DNA of 19,346 bases from Prolixibacteraceae bacterium (lineage in GTDB: Bacteria > Bacteroidota > Bacteroidia > Bacteroidales > Prolixibacteraceae). The DNA lies in contig DPRM01000141.1 in NCBI GenBank assembly GCA_003537645.1, positions 22,348 to 41,693 on the forward strand. The letters run 5' to 3'. A model generated the notes under the pieces. The model had not been told where the DNA came from. It saw only the letters and a program-made list of their open reading frames with translations, and did no database searches. Position numbers and translations under genes: made by a program. Positions 1-5,946 of this stretch are shown here, piece by piece; positions within the stretch are counted from its first letter, which is position 1; the number at the start of each line of letters is the position of its first letter.

Positions 1-901
1 CGAACATTGGCAAGAAGGCCTTCCGGTTATTTTGCTGAATTCGCATATCGACACGGTTAAACCGGCCAGCGGTTATACGCGCGATCCGTTTTCTCCGGAT
101 GTGGAGAACGGGATTTTATATGGTTTGGGAAGTAATGATGCAGGTGGGGCGCTGGTGACTCTACTCGCTGTTTTTGTGCATTTTTGCAAGAGCGAAAATC
201 TTCCGTTCAACCTTATTTATGCGGCTACTGCCGAAGAAGAAATTTCAGGAGTGAATGGGCTCGCAAGTATTTTAGATGAATTGGGGCCTTTAAATCTGGC
301 CATTGTTGGTGAGCCAACGCAGATGCAAATGGCTGTTGCCGAAAAAGGCTTGATGGTGCTTGATTGTATCGCTGCCGGAAAATCGGGACATGCTGCGCGC
401 GAAGAAGGGGAGAATGCCATTTATAAAGCAATCGCTGATATTGAAAAGCTAAGAAATTTCAGGTTTGAAAAGACTTCGGATATTTTGGGTGCAGTTAAAA
501 TGTCGGTTACTATAATTAACGCAGGGACGCAGCACAATGTGGTGCCTGATGCGTGTTCGTTTGTGGTTGATGTGCGTACCAACGAGTATTATTCAAATCA
601 GGAAGCTTTCAGGATTATTGATGAACTAATTGATTCGGAAGTAAAACCACGGTCATTCAGGTTGAATTCTTCCGGAATTCCAGTTAATCATCCGATAGTT
701 CAGCGTGGAATAAGGCTCGGATTGCGCTATTACGGATCGCCTACGACTTCCGATCAGGCGGTTATTCCATATTCATCGATTAAAATTGGTCCGGGCGACA
801 GTGCCCGATCACACACCGCCGACGAGTTTATTCTGATATCAGAGATTGAAGAAGGGTTTCGCATATATGTTGATTTGCTGACAGATTTGAGTATTGCATA
901 A
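1..901 (+). CDS. argE: M20-family metallohydrolase, probable N-acetylornithine deacetylase (5' partial)
   Basis: Zinc-dependent amidohydrolase of peptidase family M20, most likely the deacetylase that frees ornithine from its N-acyl form in arginine biosynthesis (cytoplasmic). The reading frame is open to the left edge from base 2 (EHWQEGLPVI runs into the first listed codon), so the true start lies outside and the TTG at 32 is internal. Visible family motifs, in order: NSHIDTVKP (metal-binding His and Asp), GSNDAGG (bridging Asp), ATAEEE (catalytic Glu and metal-binding Glu), VGEPT, SGHAA in the dimerisation domain, and a late SHTADEF carrying the last metal-binding His. The stop TAA is at 899-901. 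The arginine assignment rests on similarity to Bacteroidetes ArgE sequences as I remember them; another M20 amidohydrolase (for example a succinylated-substrate version) is possible. The neighbouring ammonium genes are on the opposite strand and do not test this. Confidence 0.8.
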   Translation, partial: EHWQEGLPVILLNSHIDTVKPASGYTRDPFSPDVENGILYGLGSNDAGGALVTLLAVFVHFCKSENLPFNLIYAATAEEEISGVNGLASILDELGPLNLAIVGEPTQMQMAVAEKGLMVLDCIAAGKSGHAAREEGENAIYKAIADIEKLRNFRFEKTSDILGAVKMSVTIINAGTQHNVVPDACSFVVDVRTNEYYSNQEAFRIIDELIDSEVKPRSFRLNSSGIPVNHPIVQRGIRLGLRYYGSPTTSDQAVIPYSSIKIGPGDSARSHTADEFILISEIEEGFRIYVDLLTDLSIA

Positions 902-936
902 AAAAGAGAGACCCGCCGCGAAGGACAGGTCTCTCA
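899..936 (-). terminator. Rho-independent terminator of the downstream P-II/Amt operon
   Basis: A perfect 8-bp inverted repeat, GAGAGACC at 906-913 and GGTCTCTC at 928-935, encloses a 14-base loop. Read on the minus strand the stem is followed by a T run (the A-rich bases 899-905 on the plus strand), which is the order expected for termination of the minus-strand amt gene ending at 978. The T run overlaps the stop codon of the convergent argE gene. On the plus strand only A residues follow the stem at first, so it is a poorer terminator in that direction. Confidence 0.8.
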
Positions 937-977
937 AAAATTTAAAGCAAAAGCATATTTGGGAACGAACTAAATTT

Positions 978-2339
978 CTAGTCATTAACAGCGTAAGCCA
1001 TTTCGTTGTGTTGAGAAATGTCGAGACCAGCAATTTCTTCTTTCTGGGTAGCGCGTATTCCGAACAATTTGTCAACAACTTTAAAAATTACGAAAGTCAT
1101 AATTGCAGAAAATGCCATTGTGACAACAGTCGCAACTACCTGAATCCAGAGTTGTTTCGGGTTTCCGTAGAACAAACCACTGTACGATGACTGAATGGCA
1201 GGAGTAGCTAGTAAACCTGTAGCAATTGCTCCAATAATACCGCCTATTCCGTGTACCCCAAAAGCATCGAGGGTATCATCGTATCCGTATTTGTGTTTCA
1301 CTACTGAAACCATGAAGAAACAAACGACAGAAACCAAAACTCCAATAACAACAGCACCTGTTACTCCAACAAAACCTGCGGCCGGAGTAATGGCAACCAA
1401 TCCGGCAACGGCACCGGTACAAACTCCAATCACAGTTGGTTTTGTGTTTCGGGTCCAATCGAGTAAAGCCCAGGTTAATGCAGCGGTAGCAGTTGCAACG
1501 TGTGTCGAAAGAAATGCGCTGATAGCCAGTCCATCGGCAGCCAGCCCACTTCCGGCGTTAAAACCAAACCAGCCAAACCAAAGTAGAGCGGTTCCGATAA
1601 CAACCAGCGGAATGTTGTGTGGCGCTGTTGGGTGATTGTTATAATTTCTGCGGTTGCCGATCATTAATGTCATCACTAGTGCCGCGATACCTGCATTGAT
1701 GTGAACAACAGTGCCTCCGGCAAAATCGAGGGCGCCCATTTTATAAAGCCAGCCGTCGCCCGACCAAACCCAGTGCGCAACAGGATTATATACAAGAATG
1801 GCCCAGAGTAATGAGAAAATCAGGAACCCGCGGAATTTAATTCGCTCGGCATAAGCACCGATAATTAATGCCGGGGTAATTACGGCAAACATACCCTGAA
1901 ATAATACAAACAACAGGTGTGGAATGCGGGCTGTTTCCTGTGATATGTAGTAAGGGCTAACATCTTGTACGCCTATTCCATTCAGAAATGCCCAGTCGAA
2001 ACCTCCAATAAACGGAGCAAGAAATCCGGATGAAGAGCTAAAAGCCAAACTATATCCGAAGAACACCCATTCGAGTGTAATTACCGCTGTTAAGATGAAG
2101 CATTGCATCAGTATGTTTAGAACGTTTTTTTGACGGACCAGCCCGCCGTAAAACAGTGCAAGGCCAGGAATGGTCATTAGCATTACCAGTGCAGTTGCAA
2201 CGGTCATCCATGCAGTATTGCCAAAATCAATATATGGAGTTTTTACTGCAACTTCAGCTGCGGCTTCTTCTGCAAAAGCTATTGCGGGGGCCATTAATCC
2301 GAGTAATGCCATCCCGGCGTATTTTAATTTTATCTTCAT
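978..2339 (-). CDS. amtB: Ammonium transporter with signal peptide (second module)
   Basis: Amt/MEP/Rh-family channel that takes up ammonium across the inner membrane. I place the start at the ATG read from 2339 because the protein then begins with a typical signal peptide (MKIKLKYAGM... ending IAFA-EE near residue 24), as in many Amt proteins. The longer open frame up to 2435 would run through the end of the upstream P-II gene. The product is 453 residues with about 11 mature membrane segments. The pore twin histidines are H213 (in DFAGGTVVHI) and H363 (in DAFGVHGIGG); other family signatures are AHWVWSGDGW and WFGWFGFNAGS. The C-terminal tail GLDISQHNEMAY matches the conserved Amt tail that couples to P-II. 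It lies 34 bases after the P-II stop (2374), so the two are almost certainly cotranscribed, with P-II gating the channel. A terminator follows at 899-936. Confidence 0.95.
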   Translation of the reverse strand: MKIKLKYAGMALLGLMAPAIAFAEEAAAEVAVKTPYIDFGNTAWMTVATALVMLMTIPGLALFYGGLVRQKNVLNILMQCFILTAVITLEWVFFGYSLAFSSSSGFLAPFIGGFDWAFLNGIGVQDVSPYYISQETARIPHLLFVLFQGMFAVITPALIIGAYAERIKFRGFLIFSLLWAILVYNPVAHWVWSGDGWLYKMGALDFAGGTVVHINAGIAALVMTLMIGNRRNYNNHPTAPHNIPLVVIGTALLWFGWFGFNAGSGLAADGLAISAFLSTHVATATAALTWALLDWTRNTKPTVIGVCTGAVAGLVAITPAAGFVGVTGAVVIGVLVSVVCFFMVSVVKHKYGYDDTLDAFGVHGIGGIIGAIATGLLATPAIQSSYSGLFYGNPKQLWIQVVATVVTMAFSAIMTFVIFKVVDKLFGIRATQKEEIAGLDISQHNEMAYAVND

Positions 2340-2373
2340 GAGATGTATTTCTAAGTAAGTTGATTGGTAGGGT

Positions 2374-2718
2374 TTATTTGTTGTAGAGCGATTCATCGCC
2401 ACGGTCTTTGGTACGGATGCGGATTGATTGTGCAATGTCGCTTACAAATATTCTTCCGTCACCACTTTCGCCGGTATAGGCTGATTCGAGTATGGCATTG
2501 ATTGATTTTTCAACATTAATGTCGCGAACAACAAATGAAATGCAGATACGGGCAATGGAATTTACATCGTATGCAATTCCGCGGAAAATCAGCCCCTGAC
2601 GAGCAGTGCCCTGTCCTTTAACTTCCCACCATGAAAGAAAGTCGATGTCAGCCTCGTGGAGTGCAGCACGAACTTCTTCAAATTTGTTTTTTCTAATGAT
2701 GGCTTCAATTTTCTTCAT
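2374..2718 (-). CDS. glnK: P-II nitrogen regulatory protein (divergent, second module)
   Basis: P-II signal protein, 114 residues, close to the usual 112. P-II trimers sense ATP/ADP and 2-oxoglutarate and block Amt channels with their T-loop. The N-terminus MKKIEAIIRKNKFEEV, the T-loop with FRGIAY (Y50, equivalent to the uridylylated Tyr51 of E. coli GlnB) and the C-terminal IRIRTKDRGDESLY are family features. Several ligand positions differ. The residue aligned with Gln39, which contacts Mg-ATP/2-oxoglutarate, is Thr38; Lys58 is Arg57; and Lys90 in the TGxxGDGK loop is Arg89 (TGESGDGR). The upstream P-II (4315-4671) keeps Gln and Lys at the first and last of these. The start at 2718 is the only sensible ATG. 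The gene is first in a two-gene unit with the amt at 978-2339 and lies behind its own upstream region. Loss of the Gln suggests altered effector sensing; this is inference from alignment by eye. Confidence 0.93.
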   Translation of the reverse strand: MKKIEAIIRKNKFEEVRAALHEADIDFLSWWEVKGQGTARQGLIFRGIAYDVNSIARICISFVVRDINVEKSINAILESAYTGESGDGRIFVSDIAQSIRIRTKDRGDESLYNK

Positions 2719-2952
2719 GACAATTAAATTTTTAGTTTGTTAAAACAGGAATGGGTTGTTCCTGATCGTTTATTGTTATTTATGATTCAAAAATATTAAA
2801 ATATTTTAATGGTATGTAAAAATATGGGGTTTGGTTTTAAAAATATATATAAAAAATTAACATTGTGGCTATATGAATAGGGTATGTATAGAAAAAGTAT
2901 GTAAAAATAGTTTGTGGGTCCTATTTTTATTTGTTTTTAATTTTTCGGGATT
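2719..2952 (-). promoter_or_regulatory. Regulatory gap upstream of the second P-II/Amt unit
   Basis: About 230 very AT-rich bases with no plausible gene, lying between the second P-II start and the terminator of the first module. On the minus strand TATTTTTG (2788-2795) matches the Bacteroidetes -7 consensus TAnnTTTG, but no good -33 TTG is seen at the expected distance, so an activator may be needed. A motif AAAAATATGGGGT at 2818-2830 sits roughly 42 bases upstream of the likely transcription start and resembles motifs upstream of the other module. A 13-base direct repeat is also present (2812-2824 and 2897-2909). I looked for a sigma-54 -24/-12 promoter and did not see one. Confidence 0.5.
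2812..2909. repeat. 13-base direct repeat GTATGTAAAAATA, two copies
   Basis: Identical copies at 2812-2824 and 2897-2909, 85 bases apart start to start, plus a partial third (GGTATGTA at 2881-2888). The first copy overlaps the A-tract/G-run motif at 2818-2830. In such AT-rich DNA a chance repeat is possible, but the position upstream of a regulated operon makes a protein-binding role conceivable. Confidence 0.4.
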
Positions 2953-2997
2953 AAATAAAAAAAGAAAGAGAGGCCTGTCCCCCAACAGTCCCCTCTT
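2953..2997 (-). terminator. Rho-independent terminator of the porin/P-II/Amt operon
   Basis: On the plus strand AGAGG (2969-2973) and CTG (2975-2977) pair with CAG (2986-2988) and CCTCT (2992-2996), giving an interrupted stem around a C-rich loop. On the minus strand the stem is followed by a long T-rich run (A-rich 2953-2967 on the plus strand). It lies 37 bases after the amt stop at 3034 and resembles the terminator at 899-936 in arm sequence. It separates the two P-II/Amt modules into distinct transcription units. Confidence 0.7.
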
Positions 2998-3033
2998 CTT
3001 GAAAAACAACAAATCTAATTGTTGAAGAAAAAA

Positions 3034-4293
3034 TTAATTGTAAGCGCTTTCTCCGTGTTCGTAGATGTCCAAACCTTCCTCTTCGATTCGTTTTGGAACT
3101 CTCAGTCCAACGGTCGCTTTTAATATTTTAAACAGAATGAATCCGGTTAAGCCCGCCCAGGCTGCAACGGCAACTACACCAATCAGCTGTGATAAAAGTT
3201 GCGCTGTTCCGTGTCCGTAAAATAGTCCGGTTGATTCGGAAAATAAGCCAACCATGATAGTTCCCAGAGCACCGCAGACTCCATGTACCGAAACGGCACC
3301 AACCGGGTCGTCGATATGAAGTACGTTATCGAAAAAAGTTACGGAATAAACAAGTACAACTCCCGAAATCAGTCCAATAATTAATGCTCCGGTAGCGGTA
3401 ACAACAGCACATCCGGCAGTGATTCCAACGAGTCCGGCCAGCGCCCCGTTGAGTGCAAGACTTAAACTGGGTTTACCCCATTTGAGCCAGCTTACTATAA
3501 CTCCGGCCAAAGCACCTGCGGCAGCAGCAAGGTTGGTTGTGACAAAAATGTGAGATATTGCAATTGAATTAGCGGCACCTGAAGCTGCAAGCTGCGATCC
3601 GGGGTTGAATCCAAACCATCCGAGCCACAGAATGAAAACTCCTAATGCGCCCAAAACCATGTTGTGGCCAGGAATAGCGTTTACCTTCTTGCCACTGTAT
3701 TTTCCGATTCTTGGACCCAATGCCAGGGTTCCTGTTAAGGCTATTACTCCACCAACCATATGAACTACAGTTGATCCGGCAAAGTCGTGGAAAGGAGTTG
3801 CCAATTGTGATAACCATCCACCGCCCCAAATCCAATGTCCGGATACAGGATAAATAACCGCAGAAATAACCAGAGAAAAAATCAGGTAAGATTTAAATTC
3901 GGTTCGCTCGGCCATTGCTCCCGATACAATTGTTGCAGCGGTTGCGGCAAATACAGTCTGAAAAATCAGGAATGCTTCGGCGGGAATGCCGCCTTCCCAT
4001 CCATTTTTAAAGAAAAAATTCGGGCTGCCAATGAATCCTGCAATGTCGGAGCCAAACATCAAACCAAAGCCCAATATCCAGAAAACAATTGAACCTACAG
4101 AGAAGTCCATCAGGTTTTTATATAAGATATTTACAGTGTTCTTTGAACGGGTGAATCCAGCCTCGACCAATGCAAAACCTGCTTGCATAAAGAATACCAG
4201 TGCGGCTGTTACGAGTACCCAGATGGTGTCTATTGATCTGGCCATTTCCGCTGCGGATTCGGCCAAAGTCGTGAGTGTTAACGCGTCTTCCAT
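3034..4293 (-). CDS. amt: Ammonium transporter without signal peptide (first module)
   Basis: Second Amt/MEP/Rh-family channel, 419 residues with about 11 membrane segments, clearly a different subfamily from the one at 978-2339. It lacks a cleavable signal peptide; a short acidic N-terminus precedes the first membrane segment (IDTIWVLVTAALVFFMQAGF). Twin histidines are H178 (DFAGSTVVHM) and H337 (VGAVSVHGVC); other signatures are SGHWIWGGGW and LGWFGFNPGSQLAA. The tail EEGLDIYEHGESAY is the conserved P-II-responsive C-terminus. The start at 4293 is 21 bases after the P-II stop at 4315, so the pair is cotranscribed. Having two Amt types side by side suggests different affinity or regulation, as in organisms where one Amt transports and the other mainly signals. 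Which does what cannot be told from sequence alone. Confidence 0.95.
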   Translation of the reverse strand: MEDALTLTTLAESAAEMARSIDTIWVLVTAALVFFMQAGFALVEAGFTRSKNTVNILYKNLMDFSVGSIVFWILGFGLMFGSDIAGFIGSPNFFFKNGWEGGIPAEAFLIFQTVFAATAATIVSGAMAERTEFKSYLIFSLVISAVIYPVSGHWIWGGGWLSQLATPFHDFAGSTVVHMVGGVIALTGTLALGPRIGKYSGKKVNAIPGHNMVLGALGVFILWLGWFGFNPGSQLAASGAANSIAISHIFVTTNLAAAAGALAGVIVSWLKWGKPSLSLALNGALAGLVGITAGCAVVTATGALIIGLISGVVLVYSVTFFDNVLHIDDPVGAVSVHGVCGALGTIMVGLFSESTGLFYGHGTAQLLSQLIGVVAVAAWAGLTGFILFKILKATVGLRVPKRIEEEGLDIYEHGESAYN

Positions 4294-4314
4294 GATATAT
4301 TATTTCAATTGTTT

Positions 4315-4671
4315 TTAAATTTCTTTCCCTTTGATGAATAATGACTCATCGCCAAATTCTCCTGTCCGGATGCGGTACGACTCGTCGATTTTTGAGACGA
4401 AGACTTTTCCGTCACCAATTTCGCCGGTTCTTGCTGCTGTCATTATGGCGAGTACTGTTTTTTCAACATTTTTATCACGAACAATAATGGAAAGAATGGT
4501 TCGCTCAATAGTGCTTGTGTCGTAAGCAACACCTCTGTAAACTCTGCCTTCTCTGGTTTGTCCGATTCCGCGCACATCCCAGAATGAGAAGAATTCGATA
4601 CCTGCTTCGTGGAGGGCTTCTTTTACCTCGTCGAATTTGGTTTTGCGTATAATAGCTTCAATCTTTTTCAT
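4315..4671 (-). CDS. glnK: P-II nitrogen regulatory protein (first module)
   Basis: P-II protein of 118 residues, expected to bind ATP/ADP and 2-oxoglutarate and to plug the adjacent Amt channel when nitrogen is plentiful. Features: MKKIEAIIRKTKFDEV at the N-terminus, T-loop with Gln38 (equivalent to GlnB Gln39) and VYRGVAY containing Y50 (equivalent to Tyr51), the TGEIGDGK nucleotide loop with its Lys intact, and YRIRTGEFGDESLF at the C-terminus. Position 57 is Arg where E. coli has Lys58; from memory this is usual in Bacteroidetes P-II. It is therefore the more canonical of the two P-II proteins here. It sits between the beta-barrel gene (32-base gap) and its amt (21-base gap). Whether the Tyr is modified is unknown; no uridylyltransferase gene is in the window. 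Confidence 0.95.
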   Translation of the reverse strand: MKKIEAIIRKTKFDEVKEALHEAGIEFFSFWDVRGIGQTREGRVYRGVAYDTSTIERTILSIIVRDKNVEKTVLAIMTAARTGEIGDGKVFVSKIDESYRIRTGEFGDESLFIKGKEI

Positions 4672-4703
4672 GATTTACGTTTTAATGTGATTGATATTCT
4701 GAA

Positions 4704-5348
4704 TTATAGGGAGAATCCAACAACAATGTGGAACTGTTCGGTTGACGGATTTAGAATGACAGAACCGCTCACCGGAATTGAGAAACTATCAGAGATTTTA
4801 ATTTCTTTGGAAGTTTTTACGCCTACGTTGCATAAGTTAAAGCTGGCATCTTTGGTGTATTGGCCATCGCCTGCACCTGCAAATAGACTTACGGCTCCAA
4901 TTGCTACTCCTGCTTCAAGATACATGTCGTTGGCGTTGGTCATATAAGCGCCGGCGAGCGAAAAGCTGCCAAGCCCGAGAGAAATCATTGGTTCGAAGTA
5001 GTGAGAATCACCATCGAAATAAGCTGCTGTAGGGAAATAATAGTCGGTAACTGTAAAAGTTAAAGAACTACTTTCGCCAAGACTAACTCCGTAGCTTGCA
5101 TAAAGATCTGCCTCCATCGCTTCGTTGGTCGAAAAACAATAGGAACCCCATGCTCCAACTGTAAATCCGCCATTGCTGTATTTTACTCCCGGCTGCATTG
5201 CCGGACCTGATCCGAATTTGGCACCACGCCATACATAACTGCTGTAAACATCAACTCCGGTGCTCCACGAGCTTTCTTCCTGTGCTTTTACATTCAAAGT
5301 ACAAATCGCCAGAACTGTAAAAACGATGAGGGTAATTTTCTTTTTCAT
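4704..5348 (-). CDS. Small outer-membrane beta-barrel protein (TorF/Gcw_chp-like putative porin)
   Basis: A 214-residue exported protein. Residues 1-22 form a signal peptide (MKKKITLIVFTVLAICTLN..., cleavage likely after VKAQ). The rest alternates polar and hydrophobic residues with many Gly, Ser, Tyr and Phe, as in a beta-barrel. The segment VDVYSSYVWRGAKFG near the mature N-terminus resembles the start of TorF/Gcw_chp (TIGR02001-type) putative porins, and the chain ends in VVGFSL. It is first in the minus-strand unit with P-II and Amt (32 bases to the P-II start), so a role in ammonium or small-solute passage through the outer membrane is a fair inference, not shown. The start at 5348 gives the complete signal peptide. 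It could instead be a structural or sensor barrel. Confidence 0.75.
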   Translation of the reverse strand: MKKKITLIVFTVLAICTLNVKAQEESSWSTGVDVYSSYVWRGAKFGSGPAMQPGVKYSNGGFTVGAWGSYCFSTNEAMEADLYASYGVSLGESSSLTFTVTDYYFPTAAYFDGDSHYFEPMISLGLGSFSLAGAYMTNANDMYLEAGVAIGAVSLFAGAGDGQYTKDASFNLCNVGVKTSKEIKISDSFSIPVSGSVILNPSTEQFHIVVGFSL

Positions 5349-5474
5349 GATACTTAATTTTTAGGGTTAAACTTTTATTTGTTATCTGATCTTTTTCTCT
5401 TTGATATTTTTGGGGGTCATTCAATAAAAAATATCTTTTTTCAGGAAGTACCCCTTTCATTTGATATCTTGAGT

Positions 5475-5482
5475 CAAAAGTA
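5475..5482 (-). promoter_or_regulatory. Candidate -7 promoter box for the porin/P-II/Amt operon
   Basis: Read on the minus strand this is TACTTTTG, a full match to the Bacteroidetes -7 consensus TAnnTTTG, about 127 bases before the porin start at 5348. No convincing -33 TTG is seen. The nearest A-tract/G-run motif (5511-5521) would be centred about 46 bases upstream of the likely transcription start, a normal place for an activator. A second match on the same strand, TATTTTTG at 5612-5619, is further away. Confidence 0.45.
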
Positions 5483-5900
5483 TTTTATTGTTTTGATAAT
5501 TCTGTTGTTGAAAATGGGGGTGTGGTTGAATTAAAGATAAATTAACAAACAAAGTCTCGTAAAAATTGGGGTATGATGCCTTGAAAAGTATAAAATAATT
5601 AGAAATATGGCCAAAAATAGGGGGTAATGTGCGAAAAATGTAAAAAATGATTTCTGCAACCTTGCTATAAAGTTCTGTTATTCAAATAGTCAGTAATATA
5701 TATTCAAATTTGATAAAAGGATATTATATGTCTAAATAAAATATCAAAAAGACACATTAATTCAGTATTTTAATAAAATGTAAATTTTTATTGATTTTGA
5801 TTTTGATTTTTCGAAAAACATTCGAAATCGGAGAATTTTAGACTTTTGCATTTATTTTTTGCGATTATCGGCGCAATTAATCTCTAAAGTGCAGTTTTGT

Positions 5901-5908
5901 TATATTTG
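5901..5908 (+). promoter_or_regulatory. Candidate -7 promoter box for the phosphoglycerol-transferase gene
   Basis: TATATTTG followed by CAATCC is a full match to the Bacteroidetes -7 consensus TAnnTTTG. It lies about 38 bases before the ATG at 5947, giving a short leader that lacks a Shine-Dalgarno sequence, as is common in this phylum. Confidence 0.6.
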
Positions 5909-5946
5909 CAATCCTTTATATTGTACCGATACCTACATTGCATTTC

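Larger units (their letters stand above)
5349..5946. promoter_or_regulatory. Divergent intergenic region with repeated A-tract/G-run motifs
   Basis: Nearly 600 bases without a credible gene, between the minus-strand porin/P-II/Amt unit and the plus-strand phosphoglycerol-transferase gene. It is very AT-rich but punctuated by G runs: TATTTTTGGGGGT (about 5405-5416), AAAATGGGGGT (5511-5521), AAAAATTGGGGT (5561-5572) and AAAAATAGGGGGT (5613-5625). The last three are spaced 50 and 52 bases apart. Candidate -7 boxes are listed separately. No RNA gene or terminator was recognised. Confidence 0.55.

Noticed and set aside
1195..1635. Open frame of 146 codons on the plus strand inside the amt gene
   Set aside because: It is antisense to strongly conserved Amt coding sequence, is low-complexity (Pro, Ala, Thr) and has no family resemblance; a shadow frame. 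The same applies to antisense frames at 9771-10109, 12391-12918, 13894-14379 and 14512-14880.
2340..2435. N-terminal extension of the second Amt
   Set aside because: It would overlap the end of the P-II gene and precede a perfect signal peptide; the ATG read from 2339 explains the protein better.
5251..5460. 69-codon minus-strand frame across the porin start
   Set aside because: It overlaps the porin signal peptide in another frame and consists largely of promoter-region sequence; no homology recognised.
5349..5946. Sigma-54 (-24/-12) promoter upstream of the ammonium genes
   Set aside because: I looked for TGGCAC-N5-TTGC on both strands here and in 2719-2952. TGGC occurs on the minus strand near 5608-5612, but without a GC at the -12 position.
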